A stretch of 64,000 bases of DNA from CALVLD01 sp964467585 (lineage in GTDB: Bacteria > Bacillota > Clostridia > Christensenellales > CAG-138): NCBI GenBank assembly GCA_964467585.1, contig CAYXRF010000011.1:5418-69417 (forward strand), given 5' to 3'. Below the pieces are notes generated by a model. That model did not search any database. It was not told the origin of the DNA and worked only from the letters and a program-made list of their open reading frames with translations. The translations under genes were made by a program, and so were the position numbers. Positions 27,882 to 36,502 of the stretch are shown here, in pieces. Positions within the stretch are counted from its first letter, which is position 1, and every line of letters starts with the position of its first letter.

Positions 27882-28388
27882 ATGAGTTTATATTCTGATT
27901 GGCATGAGTTAGCTTCTGCCGAACGTGACGAACATGATAATGCACGCTTCTGGGACGAATATTTTGCTGCCGAGAAGGAGCTTTATCAGCGCGTCTTAGA
28001 ACAACACGAAAATACTTTTTCCGGCACATATGATGCGCTTGCGGATGAATTCGGTTGGGATAAAACCTATTTTATGGGGTTCCTTGACGGCGCAAACACA
28101 AGCCTAAAGGAGGCTTGTGACCTTGAATCTGTTGAACACGACACACAGATAGCACTCGCTTTTGACTTTGACAGGCTTTACTATAACATGCTTGAGGCGA
28201 AAGCGCCTTGGCTTTATGAAATGCCTGAGTGGGATGCTGTTTTAAGTGAAGAAAAGCGTCACGAGATACTTCACGGCTGGCGTGCATCAAAGGTTTTTGT
28301 TGCAGATAAAAAGGTTGGGCCAAACGATCCATGCCCCTGCGGGAGCGGTAAAAAGTACAAAAAGTGCTGCGGCAGAGCTGCTGAATAA
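27882..28388 (+). CDS. SEC-C motif protein of unknown function
   Basis: 168 aa acidic, aromatic-rich protein whose C-terminus is a complete SEC-C zinc motif (PNDPCPCGSGKKYKKCC), the SecA-type metal-binding tail that in SecA contacts ribosomes and SecB. The N-terminal part matches nothing I recognise. ATG at 27882 has CGGAGG five bases upstream and lies 15 bases after icd, so they are likely co-transcribed. A terminator follows. Confidence 0.75.
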   Translation: MSLYSDWHELASAERDEHDNARFWDEYFAAEKELYQRVLEQHENTFSGTYDALADEFGWDKTYFMGFLDGANTSLKEACDLESVEHDTQIALAFDFDRLYYNMLEAKAPWLYEMPEWDAVLSEEKRHEILHGWRASKVFVADKKVGPNDPCPCGSGKKYKKCCGRAAE

Positions 28389-28410
28389 TTGCCAAGCATA
28401 ACATGACGAC

Positions 28411-28442
28411 AAAAGCCGAGCCCTGTTTGGACTCGGCTTTTT
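28411..28442. terminator. Bidirectional terminator between convergent genes
   Basis: AAAAGCCGAG (28411-28420) pairs with CTCGGCTTTT, followed by T's on the plus strand and A's on the other side. Serves the SEC-C gene and the convergent secreted-protein gene. Confidence 0.85.
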
Positions 28443-28469
28443 GTGCATGCCTTTATGGGGACGATAAAC

Positions 28470-30326
28470 TTAGACTGTGGCGTTCAACAAATTGTAAAGC
28501 GCGGATACGTCGCCAAAGCTTATTATACCGTCTTGGTTAACATCCGCGTTAATGGTACCCTGCGCGGACAGTATCGCACCGCTGACGATTGAAGCGTAAA
28601 GGGTTGACACATCGGCAAAGCTGACAATTCCGTCACAGTTAACATCTCCAATAAGGACGGAGGCACTGTATTGTGCCGTTACAGTGAGGTCGCTTGCAAC
28701 GTTGCTGAAATCAACATCCCAGCCCGTGAATGTGTAGCCGGCGCGAGAAGGATCTGCGGGAGCAATCGCCGCGGAGCCGTATTCAACAGTCTGCGCGGAA
28801 AGAACAGCGCCATCCCAATCAACAAAGGTTACCGTATAATGGTTGATTGAATAAACCGCAGTGATTGTCATATCGGAGGAAACGGATGAGAATGCGATGT
28901 CCCATCCCGTAAACGTGTAACCCTCACGCACGGGGTTGCTTGGTGCGGTTGCAGAAGAACCGTATGTTACTATCTGAGAGGACAGGGTAAGACCATTCCA
29001 GTCAACAAAGGTAACAGTATAGCTGTTGATTGTGTATTGTGCGGTTACAGTGAGATCAGCGGTAACGTTGTCAAACGCGGTATCCCAACCTGTGAAGGTA
29101 TAGCCCACGCGTGAAGGATTGACGGGAGCCGTCGCCGCGGCGCCATCGTTAACGGTTTGAGACGAAAGCACAGAGCCGTCCCAATCAACAAAATTAACCG
29201 TATGTGTAACGGGCGGAACATAATTACCGGAGACCTCAAATGCAGGGAAGCCCGTTGTTGAGTCAACACCGTTTGTTATCGCTCCGTTTGAAAATGAGCC
29301 GATAACAACCTCAAGATTATCGGCGATTGACGAACCATCGCTCTCGGTACAATACACGGGCACAGCCATAGTATAGCGCGTGCAGCCAACGTAAAAATGT
29401 TCAACCTCAGAATCGAGTACAAGTCGTTTGCAATATACAAGCGCGGCATAATTGGCGGAGCTGAGGGGAGTGGATAAAATGCTAACGCTGCTTCCGCTTA
29501 TCGTGGTGGTAAAATAACTCCAAAGGCTTGTGCTTCCTGCATTTATCACTATATTACTGTTTGTTATCGTTAGATGACCGTATTGAATGATAATACCCTT
29601 GGCGTATCCCCACTGATCGCCTGATACGTTTTGAATGTTTATGTTGCAATTGTCTATAAGCAGTGTCATTGCGGTTGCTTCCGTAACGCCGCCAATGGGC
29701 AGATAGCCATTTACATATATCCCGCAGCCACCCTCATAGGTGTTGATGGTGGCGTTTGTAAGCTCCATACCATTATGACCGTAAACACACTCCTCAAGCG
29801 TTGCCGCAGTGCTGCCCGTGCGTTCCATTGCATAGCAGTTGAGCGTTATGCCATCGATATACAGAACTTCAGATGTGTCGTTAACACCGCCCATGGGAGC
29901 GCATACGCAGTAGCCGTCATACTGCTCGGCATAAAGGTTGAGAGTGCCTGTGCCCTGAACACGCAGATAACCGTCGCAGCTTCCGCTCAGCACATCGCAG
30001 TCCGCCCCCATAAGAGCGTTGTCAATGTAGCAGTCGCCGTTAACAATAACGGTGGTGTTGGCGGGTGCAAGAATTGGTGCGCTGTGGGCGGTTGAAAGCC
30101 CATATGAGTTGAGCGTAAGCAGCGGACTGCCGCTGCTCCCCGTTGGGTTGTATGCCCAGCCCTCGGCAGTTGACGAAGCAGAGGACGTGTAACCCGTGAG
30201 GTCCAGCTTTGTTGTGCGCTGAACGGTGGACTGAGCAGAAAGTGCAAACGCAGCGGTCGGCAATGCGCTAAGCACTGCAAAAGAAATCATGAGTGCGACA
30301 ATGAGAACTGAAAGAGTACGTTTCAT
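28470..30326 (-). CDS. Secreted protein: beta-helix-like domain, three InlB B repeats, dockerin-like C-terminus
   Basis: 618 aa. A signal peptide (residues 1 to about 30, ending TAAFALSA) is followed by a beta-rich region (about 75-360) with many short turns such as GYLRVQGTGTLNLYA and LLIDNCNINIQNV, as in right-handed beta-helices. Three InlB B repeats occupy about 375-555 (each FVDW(D/N)G ... GYTFTGWD). The last 60 residues have two EF-hand-like segments (DVNCDGIVSFADV, DVNQDGIISFGDV). ATG at 30326 has AGGAGG upstream. It shares its C-terminal half with the 847-aa protein but not the N-terminal domain, so the tail looks like a modular anchor or assembly tag. Confidence 0.85.
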   Translation of the reverse strand: MKRTLSVLIVALMISFAVLSALPTAAFALSAQSTVQRTTKLDLTGYTSSASSTAEGWAYNPTGSSGSPLLTLNSYGLSTAHSAPILAPANTTVIVNGDCYIDNALMGADCDVLSGSCDGYLRVQGTGTLNLYAEQYDGYCVCAPMGGVNDTSEVLYIDGITLNCYAMERTGSTAATLEECVYGHNGMELTNATINTYEGGCGIYVNGYLPIGGVTEATAMTLLIDNCNINIQNVSGDQWGYAKGIIIQYGHLTITNSNIVINAGSTSLWSYFTTTISGSSVSILSTPLSSANYAALVYCKRLVLDSEVEHFYVGCTRYTMAVPVYCTESDGSSIADNLEVVIGSFSNGAITNGVDSTTGFPAFEVSGNYVPPVTHTVNFVDWDGSVLSSQTVNDGAAATAPVNPSRVGYTFTGWDTAFDNVTADLTVTAQYTINSYTVTFVDWNGLTLSSQIVTYGSSATAPSNPVREGYTFTGWDIAFSSVSSDMTITAVYSINHYTVTFVDWDGAVLSAQTVEYGSAAIAPADPSRAGYTFTGWDVDFSNVASDLTVTAQYSASVLIGDVNCDGIVSFADVSTLYASIVSGAILSAQGTINADVNQDGIISFGDVSALYNLLNATV

Positions 30327-30358
30327 ATCCTTAAAAACCTCCTGAAAAAGTCGGACTA

Positions 30359-30387
30359 ATTATGTCACTTATTATGTCGAATGTCAA
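30359..30387 (-). promoter_or_regulatory. Sigma-A promoter of the 618-aa secreted protein
   Basis: Minus strand: TTGACA (30387-30382), 17 bp spacer, CATAAT (30364-30359), 33 bases before ATG. Confidence 0.75.
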
Positions 30388-30530
30388 TGTTTGCACAATA
30401 AAAGCACGAGACGAATTGTTCAGGGGGGAGTCGCTTATATACCTTATATGGTTTTGATGAGGACAACGCTAAAACAGATTATTGTGCGCGGCGCGAACAG
30501 CTTGGATTTGCAATCATCATCCTTTTGAAA

Positions 30531-31592
30531 TCATGGCGCAAAGCTTACACTGCCGGACGATGACGTTATTCCTGCCACTTCAGCGATAGCGCGTGCAAGG
30601 TATGGCATCGCCGCAAGCGCCTCCTCAAGCGTATTTGCGTTATGTCCAACCTCAACGAGTATGCACTTGTTTGAAACGTGTTGATTATACCTGCCCGATT
30701 TTACACGAACCTTGCGCATCAGATGATCATTGTAGCTGAGAAGCGTTTCGGTGAGATTTACCGCAAGCGCATAGTTTGATTCAAAATCCGGAAGCGGCTC
30801 GCTGCCGTTTCCCGTGGCGCCCTTTCCGGTGCCAACAACAAACATCATTCGTGCAACCTGTACTCCGTCTATCACGGCGTAATCGGTGTTAACTCCGTTA
30901 ATCTCATATGCGTCTCTGTGCAGATCTATATACATCTCAAGAGATGGATAAAGCTGCTTGTAGTATTCCATAGTGATAAGCGAACGCGAATATGCCGTTG
31001 TGATAAGCGGAGGTTCATGCTCCGTGGTGTCGTGTATAACCTCAATACCGTAGTCCTCCCGAAGAATACGCGCAAGCTCATCACCAACCGCTATCACACT
31101 GCGGGTGACGTCGTTTGTACGCCAGTCACCGCTCTCGACATAAGAATATTTATCCGTCTGCGTATACGCTTCGGTATTGTGAGTGTGATATATCAATATT
31201 TTTGGGCCGCCGCCGGAAAGATCAAGCTTGTTTATACTGTCGATAAGCTCTGCGGTTACGCCCATAAGCTGAATAACAATGTCCTGGCTGACGTCCGAAT
31301 CCACATCGGCAAGACGTATCGAAAGCTCGGTAGCGGCAGGGGTCTCCAAAGCCTCTTGACGCGAGGCATATGAGGTTGATTGGATATCGAACAGAGGCTC
31401 GGTCAGCCCCGTCATAATCATCAGAATATCACTCGAAAATAGGGAGGATATCAGTAAAAGCAGCATGGCAAACACACCCGCTATAAGCGCGGCGGTACGC
31501 TCTACATATTTGCGGCTGACGCCCGTGGGCTTTTTTTCGTTTGCAGTCTGTGCGGAATCCGCCCCTCTGCGTTTTGCGTGAACTCTATCCAT
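30531..31592 (-). CDS. spoIIP: Stage II sporulation protein P (SpoIIP)
   Basis: Peptidoglycan amidase/endopeptidase of the DMP complex that drives engulfment in sporulation. One N-terminal membrane anchor (ALIAGVFAMLLLLISSLF), then an extracellular amidase domain with metal-ligand motifs ILIYHTHNTEAY and MYIDLHRDA, and the C-terminal VEVGHNANTLEEA. ATG at 31592 is preferred to 31628 because GGCGGTGATC lies just before it; this gives 353 aa. It appears monocistronic. The upstream CATACAGA resembles a SigE -10 but no matching -35 was found. Confidence 0.93.
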   Translation of the reverse strand: MDRVHAKRRGADSAQTANEKKPTGVSRKYVERTAALIAGVFAMLLLLISSLFSSDILMIMTGLTEPLFDIQSTSYASRQEALETPAATELSIRLADVDSDVSQDIVIQLMGVTAELIDSINKLDLSGGGPKILIYHTHNTEAYTQTDKYSYVESGDWRTNDVTRSVIAVGDELARILREDYGIEVIHDTTEHEPPLITTAYSRSLITMEYYKQLYPSLEMYIDLHRDAYEINGVNTDYAVIDGVQVARMMFVVGTGKGATGNGSEPLPDFESNYALAVNLTETLLSYNDHLMRKVRVKSGRYNQHVSNKCILVEVGHNANTLEEALAAMPYLARAIAEVAGITSSSGSVSFAP

Positions 31593-31684
31593 AAGATCAC
31601 CGCCTTCAATAAAATCCGAACTTATCATATATATATGCGGACAAGCTCTGTATGATACCGAATATAAAATCTTTTCAAAAGTAG

Positions 31685-31713
31685 TTTACGGATGGGTCGA
31701 TGTGTACTATAAT
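31685..31713 (+). promoter_or_regulatory. Probable sigma-A promoter of the Tim44-like protein gene
   Basis: TTTACG (31685-31690), 17 bp spacer, TATAAT (31708-31713); AGGTGGT and the GTG start follow at 31754-31766. Confidence 0.65.
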
Positions 31714-31765
31714 CATATTGAGGACGTGTTGCGGCACGACTAACTAAATGCATAGGTGGTAAAAA

Positions 31766-32665
31766 GTGAAAAAACGTTTGTTGATAATATCTGTGCTGTT
31801 GATCTGCATGGCGTTGGTGCTTGCATTGCCCGCGCATGCCGATTTTGGCGGATTCTCGGGGGACAGCGACTATGGCGGAGGCGGAAGCTCCGATTACAGC
31901 GGAGGCTACGATTACGGCGACAGCAGCTACGATTCGGGATACTACGGCGGCAGCTCGGGCGGCGACGACTTTTTTATCGGGGGTCTTGCGGTTGTCGTTG
32001 TGATAGTACTGGTGATTGTATTCTCCATCAAAAACAAAAAGAAGGGTGGGGCAGGCGTGCCTGCCGGCGCGTCACGCACACCATTGTCTCAGCTTCAGCC
32101 CATGGCTGCTTACATCAATCTTGATCCCGCATTTAATGCTGCGGATGTTCAGTCAAAGCTTACCAACCTTTATGTTCAGCTGCAAAACTGCTGGACGGCA
32201 AAGGACATTGAGCCGTTGCGCCCAAATCTGACCAATATGCTGTATGAGCAATCAGAGCGACAGCTTGCGGAGATTCGCAGCAAAAATCAGACGCCACACG
32301 TTGAGCGCATTGCAGTGCTTGGCGTTCAGCTCAATGGCTGGTATCAGTCCGAAGGACAGGATCATATAATTGCAGAGCTTAGCACGCGCATATCGGTGTT
32401 TACCACCGATGATGGCACGGGGGCAATTGTTAAGGGCAATCCCAATGAAGAAAAGTTCATGACATACGAGTGGGATATATGTCGCACAACCGGCGCAAAA
32501 ACAAACAAAGCCGCCGCCGCACAGGATTTCCACTGCCCGAACTGCGGCGCACCGATGTCTATCAACCAAAGCGCCAAATGCCCATACTGTGGCTCGGTAG
32601 TTATTGTGAGCGATTATGACTGGGTTATTTCAAACATCAAGGGGCTTATGCAGAGAACTCAATAA
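31766..32665 (+). CDS. Membrane protein with Gly/Tyr/Asp-rich stalk, Tim44-like domain and zinc ribbon
   Basis: 299 aa. Residues 1-25 look like a signal peptide (LLISVLLICMALVLALPAHA). About 26-70 is rich in G, S, Y and D (many YGG/SYD repeats). About 72-90 is a membrane helix (GGLAVVVVIVLVIVFSI) followed by KNKKK. The cytosolic part (about 108-240) resembles the Tim44/TcpA-like NTF2-fold domain, and residues about 250-275 form a zinc ribbon (CPNCGAP ... CPYCGS). Start is GTG at 31766 with AGGTGGT five bases upstream. Function unknown; related proteins occur widely in Clostridia. Confidence 0.7.
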   Translation: MKKRLLIISVLLICMALVLALPAHADFGGFSGDSDYGGGGSSDYSGGYDYGDSSYDSGYYGGSSGGDDFFIGGLAVVVVIVLVIVFSIKNKKKGGAGVPAGASRTPLSQLQPMAAYINLDPAFNAADVQSKLTNLYVQLQNCWTAKDIEPLRPNLTNMLYEQSERQLAEIRSKNQTPHVERIAVLGVQLNGWYQSEGQDHIIAELSTRISVFTTDDGTGAIVKGNPNEEKFMTYEWDICRTTGAKTNKAAAAQDFHCPNCGAPMSINQSAKCPYCGSVVIVSDYDWVISNIKGLMQRTQ

Positions 32666-32700
32666 CAATGCTTTTGAGATGAACAGGCATTCAACAAATA

Positions 32701-32734
32701 TGCTGCCGCGAACACATCGCGGCAGCATTCTTTT
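32701..32734. terminator. Terminator between the Tim44-like gene and phoR
   Basis: An 11 bp stem TGCTGCCGCGA/TCGCGGCAGCA with loop ACACA, followed by TTCTTTT on the plus strand. It also lies beyond the 3' end of the leftward pst-pho operon. Confidence 0.85.
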
Positions 32735-32748
32735 AGAGCGATAATGCT

Positions 32749-34419
32749 TCATGAGTTTGACTGCTTCGGAAAGCGCACGGTTATGATTGTGCCGACTCCA
32801 ACGGTGCTGTCAAGCTTGATCTCCGCATTGTGATATAAAACAGCGTGCTTTACGATAGAAAGCCCAAGTCCCGTTCCGCCGGTTTCTTTCGAATGGCTTT
32901 TGTCAACGCGATAGAATCGTTCAAACACCCTTGACTGTGATTCAATGGGTATACCTATTCCGGAGTCGCTGACCTCAAGCATAACGCCGTCCGCCAAATC
33001 CTCAACATTGACCTTTACGCTTCCGCCTTCGACATTGTACTTGACAGCATTATCACACAGATTGAAAACAATCTCCTGAAGCAGCCGCCTTACGCCTACA
33101 ACCGTGGCGGAGCTGCCGTCAACGGTGATTATGATATGTTTTTTGCTTGCGGCGGGCATAAGCGATTCAACCGTTTCGTCCGCGAGCGCACGGATATCAA
33201 CCGCTTCCTTTTCCATATAAACGTCCTCGTCAAGCTGCGAAAGCCTGATTATGTCGTTGATAAGAGTTACAAGCCGCGACGCCTCAGAATGGATATGACC
33301 AATAAATCGAGGCAAATCCTCTTGCTTAACAAGCCCGTTTTCAATAAGCTCCGCGGAACCGATTATTGATTGCAAAGGAGTTTTCAACTCGTGTGACACA
33401 TTCGCAGAGAATTCACGTCTTTGCTTCTCCGCAAGCGATTTTGCGGTGACGTCAAAAGCAAGTATACATACGCCGTCATACTTGTCAGCGTGCATAACCG
33501 GACTTGCGTTAAGCTGGTATATGCCGCCGTTCATATCAACGGATGTTTCACAATGTCGTCCCTCAAGAGCGCGGCATACGATTGTGCGAAGCTCCGACCT
33601 GCGGCATATTGAAAGAAGCTCGTCCCCGATGCAAGAGCTGTCTGCAGCAAAAAGACGCATTGCAGCTTGATTTATGGCAAGTATTGAGCCCTTGGCATTT
33701 ATCAGCACAAGTCCCTCGTTCATGCTGTCGGTAATGGTTGAAAACTCTTCCTGACTGCGCTTCAGCTCATCTGCCTGCTTGGCAATATACAAACGTTGAT
33801 GCTCAATCTTTGTAAGAAAGGGCGACAGCTCCTTGTATGCTCCGCCGTTATCCATCGGACTCTCCATGTCAATATTGTTAAACGGACGAACTATACTTTT
33901 TGACGCCTGGTATGCCGCTCCTGCTGAAATTGCGATTGCAACCACAAGTATAACGGTGACGGGCTGAAGCATACCCATAACAAGCGCAACAACGGTGTAC
34001 TGCTCCATAGCAAGCCTGATCACCGTTCCGTCCGAAAGCTGCTTTGCATAGTAAAGAGTGCGCTCGGAAAACGTTGCGGAGGTGCGTTCGCTCTCCCCAA
34101 CGCCAAGCGACAGCGCCTCGGATATTTCCTCGCGTGAGGCGTGATTCTCCATCGTTGTTACATCGTCAACCTGGCTGTCATAAAGCACCGTCCCGTCAGA
34201 ATTGACCCATGTAATGCGGTATTTGCTTGTGTCAAGAGAATCAAAATAATCCATGCCCGAATGCTCAACTCCACTTGCGGCAAGTATGGTTTGAGATACA
34301 AGCGCGTCCTTTTGAACCGATGTAAAATATCGATACAGCACACCCATGATTATTGAAAAGCAGGCGACAAGCACAGCGCAGGCAACCAAAAAAATTGACC
34401 AGAATATACGTTTAGTCAT
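32749..34419 (-). CDS. phoR: PhoR-type sensor histidine kinase
   Basis: Membrane kinase of the phosphate-starvation two-component system. 556 aa: TM1 about 7-28, an extracytoplasmic domain about 30-150, TM2 about 150-172, a PAS-like domain about 220-320, the phospho-acceptor histidine in SANVSHELKTPLQ, then HATPase boxes NLCDNAVKYN, VSDSGIGI and GTGLGLSIVKH. ATG at 34419 has AAAGGAGG nine bases upstream. That start lies inside the original 3' end of phoB (8-base overlap), so premature termination in phoB could weaken its translation. Last gene of the operon. Confidence 0.94.
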   Translation of the reverse strand: MTKRIFWSIFLVACAVLVACFSIIMGVLYRYFTSVQKDALVSQTILAASGVEHSGMDYFDSLDTSKYRITWVNSDGTVLYDSQVDDVTTMENHASREEISEALSLGVGESERTSATFSERTLYYAKQLSDGTVIRLAMEQYTVVALVMGMLQPVTVILVVAIAISAGAAYQASKSIVRPFNNIDMESPMDNGGAYKELSPFLTKIEHQRLYIAKQADELKRSQEEFSTITDSMNEGLVLINAKGSILAINQAAMRLFAADSSCIGDELLSICRRSELRTIVCRALEGRHCETSVDMNGGIYQLNASPVMHADKYDGVCILAFDVTAKSLAEKQRREFSANVSHELKTPLQSIIGSAELIENGLVKQEDLPRFIGHIHSEASRLVTLINDIIRLSQLDEDVYMEKEAVDIRALADETVESLMPAASKKHIIITVDGSSATVVGVRRLLQEIVFNLCDNAVKYNVEGGSVKVNVEDLADGVMLEVSDSGIGIPIESQSRVFERFYRVDKSHSKETGGTGLGLSIVKHAVLYHNAEIKLDSTVGVGTIITVRFPKQSNS

Positions 34420-34483
34420 GACGTGTCGCCTCCTTTATTCTGTATCCCACGCCGCGAACGGTTTCAATCATGTCTCCACATCC

Positions 34484-35095
34484 TCAAAGCTTCTGTCGCA
34501 GAGTACGCACATGCACATCTACTGTTCGGGTTTCACCGTCATAATCCATGCCCCACACGTCGGACAAAAGTCTTTCGCGTGAAAAAACCATCGCTGGACG
34601 GCTCATTAGCATATGAAGAACATCGAATTCCTTGAGAGTCAGAGTAACACGTTCACCGTTTACCAGCACGGAATGCTCGTAAGTATTAAGACATATTCCT
34701 CCCAAGCTCAATACGGAAGGGTCGGAGGAGGGGGCGGAACGCCTCAGCACAGCGCGTACACGCGCCGCCATCTCCATCATACCGAACGGCTTGACGAGAT
34801 AATCGTCTGCGCCAAGGTCAAGACTGATTATTTTGTCGAATTCCGCACCCTTGGCTGTCGCCATCAAAACGGGAATATCTGATGTGGCGGGGCTTGCTTT
34901 AAGCCGCTTCAAAATCGAAACTCCGTCCTCGCCGGGCAGCATAACGTCAAGCAGTATAAGTGCGGGAGCCTTCACGCGCAGAGCGTCAAACATGGAAGCT
35001 CCGTCCGCAAAGCCCACAGCAGGAAAGCCAACGGAGGATAGCGTGTAAACCTCAATATCTCGAATTCCGTCGTCGTCCTCAACAACATAAATCAT
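34484..35095 (-). CDS. phoB: PhoB-type response regulator truncated by an in-frame TGA
   Basis: OmpR/PhoB-family regulator. The receiver domain has VEDDDG, the phospho-acceptor D in ILLDVMLPGEDG and the lysine of YLVKPFG. The winged helix includes LTLKEFDVLHMLM and ends TVDVHVRTLRQKL followed by TGA at 34486-34484. Beyond the TGA the same frame continues for 23 codons (GCGDMIETVRGVGYRIKEAT...) to TAA at 34414-34412, exactly the wing and last strand expected of PhoB, giving a normal 227-residue length. A single G-to-T change in a GGA codon explains it. Truncated protein (203 aa) should bind DNA poorly unless UGA is read through. It overlaps phoU by 4 bases. Confidence 0.88.
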   Translation of the reverse strand: MIYVVEDDDGIRDIEVYTLSSVGFPAVGFADGASMFDALRVKAPALILLDVMLPGEDGVSILKRLKASPATSDIPVLMATAKGAEFDKIISLDLGADDYLVKPFGMMEMAARVRAVLRRSAPSSDPSVLSLGGICLNTYEHSVLVNGERVTLTLKEFDVLHMLMSRPAMVFSRERLLSDVWGMDYDGETRTVDVHVRTLRQKL

Positions 35096-35745
35096 AATTC
35101 AACCTCCCCGTTATGTATGCCTGTGACCGAAAACTCAACCCACTCGGCAATGTTGGTTGCGTGGTCGCCTATTCGTTCAAAATACTTTGCAATCATAAGT
35201 ATATCTATCGCAAACTCCGCATCCTCGGGATGCTCAACCATCATCTTGATAAGTGAATACTTTACATCGTTGAAAAGCCCATCGACTATATCATCGGATT
35301 CGATAACGTGAAGTGCAAGCTCGATATCCTGTCTGACATATGCGTCAATGCTGTCCGTGACCATTTTTTTTACCGCGGACGCCATATCCGATATGTGTTC
35401 AAAGTCGTCACCGGTTTTACCGTGCATAAAGCCTATTATTTCAGCGATGTCCGAAGCTTGATCGCCTATCCTTTCCATATCGGTAATCATCTTCAGCGCT
35501 GCTGATATCTGCCGCAGGTCGTGCGCAACGGGCTGCTGCAACAACAGCAGCTTTAAACAAAGCGTCTCAATATCCCTTTCCTTTTGGTCGATCTCTCCGT
35601 CTATGGGATAAACGGCTTCTGCCAATTCGGCGCTGCCGCAGAGCAATGCCTTTATCGCCTGAGAGATCGCATCCTCACACAGCGCACCCATTTCAACCAT
35701 TTCCCTGTGCAGCAAGCGAAGCTGCTCATCAAAGCGTGTTCTCAT
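35092..35745 (-). CDS. phoU: Phosphate-specific transport accessory protein PhoU
   Basis: Cytosolic two-bundle helical protein that couples PstB to PhoR and represses signalling when phosphate is plentiful. The duplicated PhoU signature is visible as RDIETLCLKLLLLQQP with MERIGDQASDIAE in the first half and FERIGDHATNIAEWV in the second. A TTG at 35754 is possible, but ATG at 35745 (MRTRFDEQLRLLHREM) has the usual start and follows the pstB stop by one base. 217 aa. Confidence 0.95.
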   Translation of the reverse strand: MRTRFDEQLRLLHREMVEMGALCEDAISQAIKALLCGSAELAEAVYPIDGEIDQKERDIETLCLKLLLLQQPVAHDLRQISAALKMITDMERIGDQASDIAEIIGFMHGKTGDDFEHISDMASAVKKMVTDSIDAYVRQDIELALHVIESDDIVDGLFNDVKYSLIKMMVEHPEDAEFAIDILMIAKYFERIGDHATNIAEWVEFSVTGIHNGEVEL

Positions 35746-35746
35746 G

Positions 35747-36502
35747 TTATCCAAACCTCCCCGTTATGTAGTCCTCTGTGCGTTTATCAAGCGGATTTGA
35801 AAACAGACGCTCGGTATTTTCAAACTCAACAAGCTCACCCAAAAGAAAGAAAGCGGTATTGTCCGATATACGAACAGCTTGCTGCATATTGTGGGTTACT
35901 ATGACAATAGTATATCGGCTTTTAAGCGTCAATGCAAGCTCTTCTATTTTGGCGGTGGATATAGGATCAAGCGCACTGGTAGGTTCGTCCATAAGCAGAA
36001 CGTCAGGCTCAACCGCAAGTGCGCGTGCGATACACAGCCTTTGCTGCTGTCCACCGGAAAGTCCCAGCGCAGACTTTTTCAGGCGATCCTTAACCTCGTC
36101 CCATATTGCCGCGGAGCGCAGTGCGCACTCAACCGTTTCGTCAAGCTTTGCACGATTGACGCCGCCGTGTATACGCGGGCCATACGCAACGTTGTCATAA
36201 ACGCTCATGGGAAATGGATTTGGCTTTTGAAACACCATTCCGATATTGCGGCGCAGCTCCGTAACATCCACACCTTTGTCAAATATGCTTCTGTCGTTGT
36301 AGGTTACCTCTCCGCTTATTTTAACCGAAGGGATTAGATCGGTCATGCGGTTCAATATTTTAAGAAAAGTAGACTTGCCGCATCCGGACGGACCAATAAA
36401 AGCGGTTATACTGCGTTTGGGGATGGCAATGTCAATATCCTTAAGCGCCTGAGTATCTCCATACCACAGGCACAGCTTGTTTGTGCGAATCACACAATTC
36501 AT
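35747..36502 (-). CDS. pstB: Phosphate ABC transporter ATP-binding protein PstB
   Basis: ATPase of high-affinity phosphate uptake. Walker A GPSGCGKST, signature LSGGQQQRLCIARALA, Walker B VLLMDEPTSALDP, and the PstB-specific FLKILNRMTDLIP and GMVFQKPNPFPMS. ATG at 36502 overlaps the pstA stop by 4 bases; an upstream GTG is less likely. 251 aa. Confidence 0.97.
   Translation of the reverse strand: MNCVIRTNKLCLWYGDTQALKDIDIAIPKRSITAFIGPSGCGKSTFLKILNRMTDLIPSVKISGEVTYNDRSIFDKGVDVTELRRNIGMVFQKPNPFPMSVYDNVAYGPRIHGGVNRAKLDETVECALRSAAIWDEVKDRLKKSALGLSGGQQQRLCIARALAVEPDVLLMDEPTSALDPISTAKIEELALTLKSRYTIVIVTHNMQQAVRISDNTAFFLLGELVEFENTERLFSNPLDKRTEDYITGRFG

Noticed and set aside
31592..31670. SigE promoter for spoIIP (CATACAGA -10-like sequence)
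   Set aside because: No acceptable -35 lies at 14-15 bp; the ATATT seen is only 6 bases away.
34412..35095. UGA recoded genome-wide as glycine or another amino acid
   Set aside because: Many intact genes here end in TGA directly at the next gene's start (phoU, pstA, gerKA, iorB, ybeY, cdd), so UGA is a working stop.
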